This document shows, one piece after another, positions 8,827-16,901 of a DNA stretch of 57,069 nucleotides (within the stretch, counting starts at the first letter, position 1; each line of letters starts with the position of its first letter). A program made the translations under genes and the position numbers. Below the pieces are notes generated by a model that made no database searches, had not been told where the DNA came from, and saw only the letters and a program-made list of their open reading frames with translations. The stretch covers positions 1-57,069 of the forward strand of contig CAVFCI010000008.1 in assembly GCA_963620985.1 (NCBI GenBank). The letters are read 5' to 3'. This DNA comes from F23-B02 sp963620985. GTDB taxonomy: Bacteria; Bacillota; Clostridia; Oscillospirales; Oscillospiraceae.

Positions 8827-8855
8827 TTGACAAGAGAAAGAGAATATATTATATT
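8827..8855 (+). promoter_or_regulatory. Promoter of the Ser/Thr kinase gene
   Basis: TTGACA at 8827-8832, 17 bp, TATATT at 8850-8855. It begins right after the permease stop, so the kinase is probably transcribed on its own. Confidence 0.7.
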
Positions 8856-8886
8856 ATAAAGATAACTAATTAATAAATTATCAGGG

Positions 8887-10683
8887 ATGCATGATATGGA
8901 GAATTTGCAATCATCGCTGCCCGGCTGGGAGATAGTGCGCTGCATCGGCAGCGGCAGCTCCGGCAAGGTGTATGAGGTAAAGAAAAAGGATGAATACGGC
9001 GGCGACTTCCACTGTGCGCTCAAGGTGATAAGCGTTCCAGGCACTCAGAAGGAGTACGACGAAATGCTCAGCACGATGAGCGAGTTTGCCATGCGCGCCA
9101 AGCTGCGCGAAAAGGTCGAGGAGATCAGCAACGAGTACCGTCTGCTCGGCAACCTGCGCGGACACCCGAACATCGTCAACTGCGAGGATCAGATGATAAT
9201 CCCGCACGAGAATGATCTGGGCTGGGATATCTATATCCGCATGGAGCTTTTGCAGTCCCTGCCGGACTATGTCCGCGAAAACGGCATGACGGTCGAGAAT
9301 GTGATAAAGCTCGGCAGCGACATGTGCTCGGCGCTCGAGCAGTGCCGCGAGAACAATATAATCCATCGTGACATCAAGCCGCAGAATATATTTGTCAGCC
9401 GCTACGGAGTGTTCAAGCTCGGCGACTTCGGCGTTGCCAAGGCCTCGACCATCCGCACCTCGGCAGACAAGGTCGGAACGTATTCGTACATGGCGCCCGA
9501 GGTCTACAAGGGCAAGGGCTATGACGACAGGGTGGACATATATTCGCTGGGCATGGTGCTCTACTGGCTCTTGAACGAGCGGCGCGGGCCGTTTCTTCCG
9601 CTGCCGCCGCAGACGGCTACTGCCGAGCAGATAAGCGACGCACAGATACGGCGCTTTCGCGGCGAGAGCCTGCCGCAGCCGAAAAACGGCAGCGCGGCGC
9701 TCAAAAAGGTGGTCATGACCGCGTGCAGCTATAAGATAGCCGACCGCTACTCGGGACCGACAGAGCTAAAGCGCGCTCTTGCGCTTGCGGCATCTGGCAA
9801 GACGGAGAGCGAGCCCGTGCAGGTGAGCTACGGCAGCAATGAGGCTACCGTGCGCGAGGAATTCAAGGCCGATACGCGCCCTGAGTACATACCCGAAATG
9901 CCGCGTGAGCCGAGGCCGCAGCCGCAGCCCAAGCAAAAGCCCCGCCCCGAGACCGCGCAGACAAAAAAAGCTCCGCCCAGACAGGCAGAGCCGGAACCGA
10001 AGCCGAAAAAGTCCATGTTCGGCTATATACTTACATTGGTGCTGATCCTTGCGGCGATGGCGACCGCGATAATAGTTTTTGCGCTGTCGGGCAATAGCAG
10101 CGACGGCGGCAGGGACGATACGCCCGAGACCTCCGTTCAGCCCACGCCCACGGCAACGCCGGAGCCGGAAAAGCTCGACGTAAAGTCCGTTATGCTAAGC
10201 TCGCCGAGCCTCACGCTCACCGTCGATGACGAGGCGCAGCTCAAGGTCACCTGCATGCCCGAGCCCACGGCAGAGCAGGAGGAGCCGGAGTATGTCTGGA
10301 AAAGCAGCGACACCTCCATAGTCACCGTCTCGCAGGAGGGCAAGCTGAAGGCCGTCAGCGAGGGCACGGCGACCGTTATGGTCTATGTCAAGGACAAGAT
10401 GGAGGTCTACGACCAGTGCACCGTCATCATCGAGCGCCCCAAGGTGACGGAGCTCACGATAGAGGAGATGCCGGTCAAGACCGTGTACACCGTCGGCGAG
10501 GAGCTCGACACAACTGGACTTGTGCTCAGAGCCTATTACAATAACGGCTCGGCAAAGCGCATAACCGATCCTGACGAATACACCGTCGAATGTGACATGA
10601 CCGGCCTCGGCAACCGTGACGCGACTGTCACCTACGACGGCAAAACCGTCACCTACACCGTAAGAATAAGCTTATTCGGATGA
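8887..10683 (+). CDS. Transmembrane Ser/Thr protein kinase with two Ig-like outer domains
   Basis: 598 residues. The kinase domain (about 14-300) has the glycine loop IGSGSSGKVYEV (20-31), catalytic Lys46 in CALKV, HRD at 160-162 (HRDIKPQN), DFG beginning at Asp180, and GTYSYMAPE. All key catalytic residues are present. A Pro/Lys-rich juxtamembrane linker precedes one TM helix (about 380-400). Outside are a Big_2-like Ig domain (about 428-515, with WKSSDTSIVTVS and GTATVMVYV) and a Big_3-like domain (about 516-598, with YTVGEELDTTGLVL). The usual Firmicutes kinase PrkC has PASTA repeats instead, so the sensed ligand is probably not peptidoglycan stems. No PP2C phosphatase lies beside it. Confidence 0.93.
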   Translation: MHDMENLQSSLPGWEIVRCIGSGSSGKVYEVKKKDEYGGDFHCALKVISVPGTQKEYDEMLSTMSEFAMRAKLREKVEEISNEYRLLGNLRGHPNIVNCEDQMIIPHENDLGWDIYIRMELLQSLPDYVRENGMTVENVIKLGSDMCSALEQCRENNIIHRDIKPQNIFVSRYGVFKLGDFGVAKASTIRTSADKVGTYSYMAPEVYKGKGYDDRVDIYSLGMVLYWLLNERRGPFLPLPPQTATAEQISDAQIRRFRGESLPQPKNGSAALKKVVMTACSYKIADRYSGPTELKRALALAASGKTESEPVQVSYGSNEATVREEFKADTRPEYIPEMPREPRPQPQPKQKPRPETAQTKKAPPRQAEPEPKPKKSMFGYILTLVLILAAMATAIIVFALSGNSSDGGRDDTPETSVQPTPTATPEPEKLDVKSVMLSSPSLTLTVDDEAQLKVTCMPEPTAEQEEPEYVWKSSDTSIVTVSQEGKLKAVSEGTATVMVYVKDKMEVYDQCTVIIERPKVTELTIEEMPVKTVYTVGEELDTTGLVLRAYYNNGSAKRITDPDEYTVECDMTGLGNRDATVTYDGKTVTYTVRISLFG

Positions 10684-10688
10684 AAAAC

Positions 10689-10724
10689 CTCTCCCTTGTC
10701 AAGTGGACAGGGGAGAGATTTTTT
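10689..10724. terminator. Terminator between the kinase and PAP2 genes
   Basis: Stem 10689-10700 with 10706-10717 (12 pairs including one wobble), then T6. An A run upstream allows use by the converging leftward gene. Confidence 0.8.
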
Positions 10725-10726
10725 GA

Positions 10727-11641
10727 TTATTTACCGAGTTTTGCGAAGAACTTAAACGTCATCGGCCAGACGATGCCGGCAAAGAGAATGACGATGAAAT
10801 AGCGTACGCCGTGAGCCGCGCTGTGCCCGCCGAAGAGCGCGAGCAGCGGCGCTTTCAGAACCGCCTTGAGTGCCAGCAGTATGCCGATACCGAGGACGAC
10901 CTTTATTATCTGCGCCCACCATACCGCCTGCGTCTGGAAGCGGACGTACCTCCTGTCGATATAAAACGTCAGCAGCAGACCGATAGCGCAGAACAGCATC
11001 ATGTATGCGTTCTTCAGCCCCTCCGCATAGTTGTCGGGGTCAATGTCGGCAGGGAAGTCATACAGTTCGACAAAGGCGACGAAGGCCGCAGCCATCAGAA
11101 TAAATATCCCGAATATTATGTAAACCTTTTTCGGGCTCTTATCCATGTCGCGGAAAAAGGGGTATATGACGAAAACGAGCACCGTTCCGACGATGAGCGA
11201 TACGCCGACATCCAGCGGAGTGTGTACTCCGACATACATGCGCGAGAACGCCGTAAGCGCGATGAGCAGGATGAAAGCTATCCTCAGTGCGCTGCTTTTA
11301 TAAAATCTTGCCGGTGCGCCGAATACGGCAAAGGCGTTCTGCGTGTGGCCGCTGGGGAAGGAGTAGCCGGTCGCCTCGGCGCGGGCGCTTTCGACGATGG
11401 TGAAGCTCGGATCCTTCACCCACGGGCGAGGGATACGGAACCACAGCTTGAGAAACTGATTGATGATAGTGCCCGCAAAGCCGACCGTCATCATGTAGTA
11501 CCCGCAGCTTTTGTTCAGACACCAGAACACGATTATCGCCGCCGCGATGAACACGGCCTCGCCGCCGAGGTTTGTGACGAGCCCCATCACGGTGTCGAGA
11601 AACGGGGTGCGTATTTTTTCAAGTGCGTATAGAAGCTCCAT
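10727..11641 (-). CDS. Membrane PAP2-family phosphatase
   Basis: 304 residues with about seven hydrophobic helices. The three-part acid phosphatase signature is intact: K-x6-RP (Lys65 to Pro73), PSGH at 96-99, and SR-x5-H-x3-D (Ser133, His140, Asp144). Such enzymes remove phosphate from lipid phosphates such as undecaprenyl pyrophosphate or phosphatidic acid at the outer membrane face. The C-terminal half (about 155-300) adds several TM helices beyond the minimal PAP2 domain. An AGAGG sequence precedes the ATG. A strong hairpin separates it from the upstream alcohol dehydrogenase gene. Confidence 0.9.
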   Translation of the reverse strand: MELLYALEKIRTPFLDTVMGLVTNLGGEAVFIAAAIIVFWCLNKSCGYYMMTVGFAGTIINQFLKLWFRIPRPWVKDPSFTIVESARAEATGYSFPSGHTQNAFAVFGAPARFYKSSALRIAFILLIALTAFSRMYVGVHTPLDVGVSLIVGTVLVFVIYPFFRDMDKSPKKVYIIFGIFILMAAAFVAFVELYDFPADIDPDNYAEGLKNAYMMLFCAIGLLLTFYIDRRYVRFQTQAVWWAQIIKVVLGIGILLALKAVLKAPLLALFGGHSAAHGVRYFIVILFAGIVWPMTFKFFAKLGK

Positions 11642-11677
11642 GTGCTACCTCTGAAATTGTAGAGAATTGTAGAGAAT

Positions 11678-11709
11678 AATAACCGCCGCCGGAACTGGCG
11701 GCGGTTATT
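11678..11709 (-). terminator. Hairpin between alcohol dehydrogenase and PAP2 genes
   Basis: Perfect 13-bp arms (11678-11690 and 11697-11709) directly after the dehydrogenase stop. The leftward T tract is weak and interrupted, so read-through into the PAP2 gene is possible. Confidence 0.7.
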
Positions 11710-11716
11710 GTGTGTA

Positions 11717-12928
11717 TCAGGCTTCCGCGATTATACGGCGGATGACCTTCGTGAAGCGCGCCTCGTTGTAGATAACGGGAACGGGGTAGACGGGGTTTGC
11801 CTCCTCCATTGCCCAGACGCACATCTGATGAATGTCCTTTTCCTTGATGAAATCAAAGCCGGAGGGGATGTTCATGCGCTTATTCATGGCACGGATCTCG
11901 GCGATGAAGGCCTTGGCCTTTTCCTCGTCGCTGCCGCTGGTCTTAACGCCCGTGAGCTCTGCCAGATGCGCGAGCTTTTCGTAAACGGCCTCGCCGTAGT
12001 CCTCAAGGACGATCGGGAGAATGACCGCGTTTGCAAGTCCGTGCGGAGTGTTGTACAGGCCGCCGAGGGTGTGCGCTATCGCGTGCACGTTGCCGACACC
12101 GGCGCGGGTGAATGCAAAGCCTGCCTTGAATGCCGCAGTGAGCATCTGCTGACGGGCTTCCATATCGTTGCCGTCGTTGTATGCGCGCTCAAGGTACTTG
12201 AATATCGCAACAGTGGCTTCTTCGGCAAGCCGCAGGGACTCCTTGGTGTTGTACGTCCAGCAGACGTAGGCCTCGACCGCGTGGGTCAGAGCATCCATGC
12301 CGGTCGTGGAGGTGGTCTTCTGCGGGAGATCGCGTGTGAGCTCGGGGTCGAGTATCGCGTACTTGGGAATCAGGCACAGATCCATGATCGCGTACTTGTG
12401 ATGCGTCTCGGGATCGGTGATGACCGCAGCTATCGTAGTCTCCGAGCCAGTGCCCGCCGTCGTCGGAACGGCGACGAAGGTCGGGATCTTATGCCTTACG
12501 CGCAGAAGTCCGGCCATTTTGTTAACCGGCGTGTCGGGATGCACGACTCTTGCAGCCGCGCCCTTTGCCGCGTCCATAGGAGAGCCGCCGCCGATGGCAA
12601 GGAAGCCCTGACAGCCCGTCTCAAGGTACAGCTTCTGTATCTCGTTTACAACAGTGACCGTCGGGTTTGCCGACACCTCAGAATAATGCTCATAGGCGAT
12701 ACCGGCCTTATCGAGCGCTGCCTTTGCGATAGGAGCGATCGTTTTGCCGACCGTGCGGCCTGTTACGATCATGACCTTCTTGACATGCTTTTTTTTGAAA
12801 AGCTCAGGAGCCTTGCCCAGTGCGCCCTCACCCTCAATGGTGATAGGCTTGCGCCACGGCAGCGCGCGGGCGCCGACGTTGAAAACGGCCTGGAACGAGC
12901 GATAATATGCATTTTTTATTGCATCCAT
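11717..12928 (-). CDS. Iron-containing alcohol dehydrogenase (group III)
   Basis: 403 residues. It has the nucleotide-binding GGGSPMDAAKG motif, the TTAGTGSE segment, and metal-ligand regions DALTHAVEAY and NVHAIAHTLGGLYNTPHG typical of Fe-ADH family enzymes. It probably interconverts an aldehyde or ketone and an alcohol with NAD(P)H as part of fermentative redox balance; the exact substrate is not predictable. A GGGAGGAA ribosome site precedes the ATG. The promoter at 12962-12990 faces away from the PadR promoter, and both share the 12929-13070 gap. Confidence 0.92.
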   Translation of the reverse strand: MDAIKNAYYRSFQAVFNVGARALPWRKPITIEGEGALGKAPELFKKKHVKKVMIVTGRTVGKTIAPIAKAALDKAGIAYEHYSEVSANPTVTVVNEIQKLYLETGCQGFLAIGGGSPMDAAKGAAARVVHPDTPVNKMAGLLRVRHKIPTFVAVPTTAGTGSETTIAAVITDPETHHKYAIMDLCLIPKYAILDPELTRDLPQKTTSTTGMDALTHAVEAYVCWTYNTKESLRLAEEATVAIFKYLERAYNDGNDMEARQQMLTAAFKAGFAFTRAGVGNVHAIAHTLGGLYNTPHGLANAVILPIVLEDYGEAVYEKLAHLAELTGVKTSGSDEEKAKAFIAEIRAMNKRMNIPSGFDFIKEKDIHQMCVWAMEEANPVYPVPVIYNEARFTKVIRRIIAEA

Positions 12929-12961
12929 ATGATGTAATTCCTCCCAACGTTAGATATACAC

Positions 12962-12990
12962 ATTTTAATATATATATTATGTTTAGTCAA
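12962..12990 (-). promoter_or_regulatory. Promoter of the alcohol dehydrogenase gene
   Basis: On the minus strand TTGACT (12985-12990), 17 bp, TAAAAT (12962-12967). Confidence 0.65.
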
Positions 12991-13003
12991 GGAAAAAACA
13001 AGC

Positions 13004-13032
13004 TTGACAAATATCGATATTCGATATATACT
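13004..13032 (+). promoter_or_regulatory. Promoter of the padR operon
   Basis: TTGACA at 13004-13009, 17 bp, TATACT at 13027-13032. The spacer is completely filled by the first PadR-type palindrome. Confidence 0.8.
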
Positions 13033-13054
13033 GAGCTTAACATCGATAATCGAT
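13012..13054 (+). promoter_or_regulatory. Two palindromic operators for the PadR regulator
   Basis: Site 1 is TATCGA-TAT-TCGATA at 13012-13026, inside the promoter spacer. Site 2 is ATCGA-TAA-TCGAT at 13042-13054, between -10 and ribosome site. Centres are 29 bp apart, close to three helical turns, so two dimers could bind one face of the helix and shut the promoter. That PadR is the binder is inferred from position. Confidence 0.65.
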
Positions 13055-13070
13055 ATATGGAGGTGAGCCG

Positions 13071-13397
13071 ATGGCGAGGAAGAAGTTTTCGACATTGACA
13101 GAGCCAATGTTTTACCTGCTTATGTCGCTGCTCGGCGGCAAAAAATGCGGCATCGACATAAGCGACTGCATCGCTCGCCGCAGCGCGGGGAGGGTGAAGC
13201 TCGGACCGGGCACGCTGTACGCGCTGCTTTCGGAGTTTGAACAGGAGGGACTTATTAAATATGTCGGCATCGAGGGCAAGCGCAAGCTCTACGAGCTCAC
13301 GCCGGCAGGGAAGAAGGCATATGAGGATGAGCTTACGCGGCTCAGACAGTGCCTTGACGACGCGAAGGAGGCGGAAAAAGATGAGCAAGTACCTTAG
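13071..13397 (+). CDS. PadR-family transcriptional regulator
   Basis: 108 residues, the size of the short PadR subfamily 2. The winged-helix domain is recognisable from EPMFYLLMSLLGGKKCGIDI, the GPGTLYALLSEFEQEGLI recognition and wing region, and KLYELTPAGKKAYEDE. Such proteins bind palindromes as dimers and often repress a neighbouring membrane protein gene until a ligand binds. It overlaps the following DUF2812 gene by 17 nt, an arrangement common in Firmicutes, and is probably autoregulated through the palindromes upstream. Confidence 0.92.
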   Translation: MARKKFSTLTEPMFYLLMSLLGGKKCGIDISDCIARRSAGRVKLGPGTLYALLSEFEQEGLIKYVGIEGKRKLYELTPAGKKAYEDELTRLRQCLDDAKEAEKDEQVP

Positions 13398-14583
13398 ACG
13401 CATCATACCCTTCGGCTCGGGAGATATCCCGGCCGTGCAGCGCTGGCTTGAGGATATGGCCGAAAAGGGGCTGTTTTTCAAAGAGTGCGGCCTGCTGTTT
13501 GCGAAATTCACAAAGGGTGAACCGAAGAAAATGCGCTATCGCCTCGACTTCTGCGATATCGTGGCCTGTGACATTCCCGATGAGAAAAAGGAGCTCTATG
13601 AGCAGAGCGGATGGCATGTCGTCGGCGATTACAACAGCGACCTCGTAGTCGTCTGCACCGACGATCCCGACGCACCCGAGATATACACAGAGCCCGAGCT
13701 TTTGGTAAAGCCGCTGAAGAGTATCATGTATAAATACATGGCCTGTACGATAGCGTTTGCGATCATATTCTTCATTGCGTTCGAGCGCTTCGGCGGGTCG
13801 GTGCTCACATTCATAACAGCACGATATACGCTTCCGTATTATGTATTTGCCTGCCTTGTGCAGCTGCTTCTCGCTATTGAGACGCTATTTAATGCCGTCC
13901 GCTGCTGCAGGCTTGCTGTGATGGCAAAGCGGCTTAAAAAGGGCAGGGATATACCTGCGGGCGAGCGATACGGCTTTCGCCGCGCCGTCGGCAAGGCGCT
14001 TATCCCGATCGCCGTACCGGTCATCATTGCGTGGGTGGTATTTATGCTGTTGCCCGCAGACCTGATAGAAGATCGTCATATAAGCGATCCTTCCACGCTG
14101 CCGTTCCCGACATGCGAGGACTTCGGATGGTCGTATGACAGCGAGCGTATGTTTGCATATGAAAGCACCGGCACTTTTGGTGATAAAAGCTACACGCTGG
14201 GGCAGAATGGCGATGTGCGCTTTAGAACGGACTATTATGAAGGACTGTCTGCTATAGCAAAAAGAGCCAGCGAAGAACGGATAGAGCAGCTGAAGACATA
14301 TGATGAGCAAGAGTATAATAGCGTAATGCGGGGACGTGCTGAAGCCGAGAGCAGAGGATACGAGGTGACGAAAGAGATACCAACGCGCATTATATATGAA
14401 TACGACATTGACGGTGCGCACGTTTTTTATCTGTGCAGCGACCACAGGATCGTCGGTTTTCACAGACAATATATCATTGTCAGGTATGAGAATAAATACA
14501 TCGAAGTTTCCTGCGAGAGTACGGATATGTATTTCGGTGAGCAGATACCCCAGTATATCTCCCTTCTCAAAAGTGCAAAATAG
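13381..14583 (+). CDS. DUF2812 membrane protein
   Basis: 400 residues starting at MSKYLRRIIP, inside the padR end. The first 130 residues match the DUF2812 pattern (FGSGDIPAVQRWLEDMAEKGLFF and a RYRLDFCD strand). About three hydrophobic helices follow (about 120-145, 155-180, 210-235), then a soluble tail that looks outward-facing or wall-side. DUF2812 proteins are usually encoded right behind PadR regulators, as here; their function is unknown. The 17-nt overlap implies coupled translation. A terminator hairpin follows at 14591. Confidence 0.8.
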   Translation: MSKYLRRIIPFGSGDIPAVQRWLEDMAEKGLFFKECGLLFAKFTKGEPKKMRYRLDFCDIVACDIPDEKKELYEQSGWHVVGDYNSDLVVVCTDDPDAPEIYTEPELLVKPLKSIMYKYMACTIAFAIIFFIAFERFGGSVLTFITARYTLPYYVFACLVQLLLAIETLFNAVRCCRLAVMAKRLKKGRDIPAGERYGFRRAVGKALIPIAVPVIIAWVVFMLLPADLIEDRHISDPSTLPFPTCEDFGWSYDSERMFAYESTGTFGDKSYTLGQNGDVRFRTDYYEGLSAIAKRASEERIEQLKTYDEQEYNSVMRGRAEAESRGYEVTKEIPTRIIYEYDIDGAHVFYLCSDHRIVGFHRQYIIVRYENKYIEVSCESTDMYFGEQIPQYISLLKSAK

Positions 14584-14590
14584 ACAAAGG

Positions 14591-14619
14591 CGGGAGCTCA
14601 AAGCATGGGCTCCCGTTTT
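14591..14619 (+). terminator. Terminator after the padR operon
   Basis: CGGGAGC (14591-14597) pairs with GCTCCCG (14609-14615), followed by four T; a modest terminator. Confidence 0.65.
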
Positions 14620-14639
14620 GATTTCGGTATAATTCACGA

Positions 14640-14667
14640 TTGACTTTTATTGAGATTGCTTTAGAAT
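14640..14667 (+). promoter_or_regulatory. Promoter of the phosphofructokinase gene
   Basis: TTGACT at 14640-14645, 16 bp, TAGAAT at 14662-14667. Confidence 0.55.
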
Positions 14668-14705
14668 ATTAATATAAAGTTTATCTTAAAAAAGAGGGGT
14701 TTGGC

Positions 14706-15791
14706 TTGAAGAATATAACCAGAGTTGCGCTTGTGACCTCGGGCGGAGACTGTCAGGGTCTGAACGCCGCCATGCGCGGAGTGAGCAAGGCGCTGTACAA
14801 TAAAGTGGAAAACATAGAGATCTTCGGTATGTACGACGGCTACCGCGGTCTCGTTGACGGCGACTATAAGTATATGCAGCCGGATGATTTTTCCGGCATC
14901 CTTACTCAGGGCGGAACCATCCTCGGCACCTCGCGCCAGCGCTATATCCCGGGAAAGGACATCGTTGACGACGACGGCAACAGCATAATCCCCGCAATGA
15001 AGGACACCTATAATAAGCTCAATCTCGACTGCCTTGTCATCATGGGCGGCAACGGTACGCAGAAAAGTGCAAAGCTCCTTATGGACGCTGGCATGAACGT
15101 CGTGACCCTGCCCAAAACCATAGACAATGATATCTGGGGGACAGATACGACCTTCGGCTTCCAGAGCGCCGTTGATATTGCGACGAATGTCATAGACTAT
15201 ATCCACTCCACCGCCTCCTCGCACAGCCGCGTGTTCCTCGTCGAGCTCATGGGACGCGACGCGGGCTGGCTCACGCTGCACGCCGGCATCGGCTCGGGCG
15301 CTGATATAATCCTCATCCCCGAGATACCCTATGATATAGACAGCATCCTCAGAGCCATCGAAAACCGCCGCCGCCGCGGAAGAAGCTATTCCATCATTGC
15401 CGTCGCGGAGGGCGCAAAGAGCGTTAACGATCAGATACTCACCGAGGAGGAGAGCCGCCGCCGCCGCGAGGAGTCGAAGCACTCCACCATATCCTACGAG
15501 ATAGCGGCTCAGATCGAGGCGGCTATCGGTCAGGAGGCTCGCGTCACCGTGCCCGGACATTATCAGCGCGGCGGCCCCCCGTGCCCGTATGACCGTGTGC
15601 TGGCTACCCGCTTCGGCACTGCCGCGGCAGACCTTATCGTCAATAAGCAGTATGGCCGCATGGTTGCGATCCAGAACGGCCACATCACGTCGATCCCCCT
15701 TGAGGAGGCCGCGAGCAAGACAAAGTTCCTGCCCACTGACCACCCTCTTATTCAGGTCGCGCGCGATATCGGCATATCCTTCGGCGACTGA
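14706..15791 (+). CDS. 6-phosphofructokinase, PPi-clade sequence with an ATP-type Gly
   Basis: 361 residues from a TTG start behind a GAGGGG site. It phosphorylates fructose 6-phosphate to the 1,6-bisphosphate. Motifs: N-terminal GGDCQGLNAAMRG, GGNGTQKSA (114-122), PKTIDND (136-142) with catalytic Asp140, and MGRDAGWL. At the two positions used to tell donors apart, Gly117 (E. coli 104) is the ATP-type residue while Lys137 (E. coli 124) is the PPi-type residue. The same Gly/Lys pair is known in ATP-using PFKs that cluster with PPi enzymes (trypanosome, plant). ATP is therefore the better guess but needs assay. The gene is alone and ends at a hairpin array. Confidence 0.92.
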   Translation: MKNITRVALVTSGGDCQGLNAAMRGVSKALYNKVENIEIFGMYDGYRGLVDGDYKYMQPDDFSGILTQGGTILGTSRQRYIPGKDIVDDDGNSIIPAMKDTYNKLNLDCLVIMGGNGTQKSAKLLMDAGMNVVTLPKTIDNDIWGTDTTFGFQSAVDIATNVIDYIHSTASSHSRVFLVELMGRDAGWLTLHAGIGSGADIILIPEIPYDIDSILRAIENRRRRGRSYSIIAVAEGAKSVNDQILTEEESRRRREESKHSTISYEIAAQIEAAIGQEARVTVPGHYQRGGPPCPYDRVLATRFGTAAADLIVNKQYGRMVAIQNGHITSIPLEEAASKTKFLPTDHPLIQVARDIGISFGD

Positions 15792-15807
15792 AATATCGTA
15801 TTTTTTC

Positions 15808-15862
15808 CAGACTGTCAAAAAACCTATGCTGCTGCGTAAAGATAACCGCGCAGCGGGGGAGC
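15808..15862 (+). repeat. Dispersed 55-bp intergenic element, copy 2
   Basis: Matches the reverse complement of 1-55 with one mismatch and opens the hairpin array behind the phosphofructokinase gene. It contains the GCTGCG/CGCAGC stem (15831-15836 with 15849-15854). Confidence 0.85.
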
Positions 15863-16059
15863 TCGAGGGGGCAAGACCCGCCTCGAGTTGGATTATAGCC
15901 ATCAAAAACGCCTGAGCTATCAGGCTTTTTGACGAGCGTAGCGAGATTTTTTGTGAAGCGTGAGCTTCACGAAAAATGTGGCGTATTTTTAGCGTGAAAA
16001 AAAGTCACAGACTTTTTTGACACGCTGAAAAAATTCCGTTCGATTGAACGGAATTTTTT
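15831..16059. other. Run of six consecutive hairpins
   Basis: This 229-bp gap is almost entirely inverted repeats. H1 15831-15836/15849-15854. H2 15862-15868/15881-15887. H3 15902-15915/15920-15932. H4 15947-15959/15964-15976. H5 15991-15996/16021-16026 with an inner A/T stem. H6 16028-16041/16046-16059. H3 to H6 have A/T-run flanks like bidirectional terminators. H6 is the probable terminator for the converging phosphofructokinase and SDR genes. No coding potential was seen. Confidence 0.75.
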
Positions 16060-16067
16060 TCGTATTA

Positions 16068-16841
16068 TCAATATTTAAACGGTTTTTTCTGCTGCCTGCA
16101 CCATGTTTTCAGAACAAAGCGCGCCGGCAGGAGCTTAACGCCCAGCACCTGCAACCTCTCCGGCAGGCCGAGGACGGACACGGGCTTGTTGCGGTGCATG
16201 TCCTTTACGGCCTTTTCGATGACCTCCTTAGGTCCGTAGTAGCGGTTAAAGTAGCTGACTGTGTCGTCGTGTATCGCGTGGCTGAAAAACTCGGTCTGTA
16301 TCCAGCCCGGGCAGACGGCCATGACGCGGATGCTCCTTTGGCACAGCTCGACGCGCAGCGCCTTGGAAAAGCTGAGCACATACGCCTTCGACGCACCGTA
16401 CACGTTTATATACGGAACAGGCTGGAACGAGGACATCGAGCCCATGTTGTATATCTGCGCACCGTCCGGCATATAGGGAAGCGTGATATAGGTCATGCCC
16501 GTCAGCGCACGGTCGTTGAGGTCGATTATCTCAAGCTGCTTTTCCATATCCATCTCGGTGTACGTTCCGAAAAGACCGAAGCCAGCGGCGTTCACAAGCA
16601 CCCTGACCTCCGGCTTTTCGGCCTCAAGCAGCGCCTTGAATGCGCCGAGGCTGCTTCTGTCAAGAAGGTCGAGCACGACGGGACGTATCCTTGCCCGCAC
16701 CTGCGCCTGAAGCTCCAGCAGCCTTTCCTCGCGGCGGGCGATCACCCACAGCTCGTCAAGCTCCATGTCCTTATCTATTGCGTATACAAATTCTCTGCCC
16801 ATGCCGGAGGACGCTCCGGTGATAACGGCGATCTTTTTCAT
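16068..16841 (-). CDS. Short-chain dehydrogenase/reductase
   Basis: 257 residues, a classical SDR. The cofactor motif TGASSGMG lies at residues 8-15, NAAG near 84-87, catalytic Ser at about 136-138, and Tyr148-x3-Lys152 (YGASK). The LWVIARREERL segment after beta-2 suggests NADP(H) preference through its basic residues. The substrate is unknown; the DltE/YqjQ-like subgroup is a plausible home. It lies downstream of a TetR gene in the same direction, but a hairpin at 16863-16888 between them may reduce co-transcription. AGGAGA precedes the ATG. Confidence 0.88.
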   Translation of the reverse strand: MKKIAVITGASSGMGREFVYAIDKDMELDELWVIARREERLLELQAQVRARIRPVVLDLLDRSSLGAFKALLEAEKPEVRVLVNAAGFGLFGTYTEMDMEKQLEIIDLNDRALTGMTYITLPYMPDGAQIYNMGSMSSFQPVPYINVYGASKAYVLSFSKALRVELCQRSIRVMAVCPGWIQTEFFSHAIHDDTVSYFNRYYGPKEVIEKAVKDMHRNKPVSVLGLPERLQVLGVKLLPARFVLKTWCRQQKKPFKY

Positions 16842-16862
16842 AGCTTTCTCCTTTGAATCACA

Positions 16863-16888
16863 AAAGGCACAGCGCCGGCTGTGCCTTT
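16863..16888 (-). terminator. Hairpin between the TetR and SDR genes
   Basis: AAAGGCACAGC (16863-16873) pairs with GCTGTGCCTTT (16878-16888) with a four-base loop and A/T flanks; a partial or full terminator for the TetR transcript. Confidence 0.7.
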
Positions 16889-16901
16889 ATACTTTTTTGC
16901 T

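Noticed and set aside
11708..12937. A 409-codon plus-strand frame opposite the alcohol dehydrogenase
   Set aside because: The minus strand encodes a complete iron alcohol dehydrogenase with promoter and ribosome site; the plus frame has no recognisable domain.
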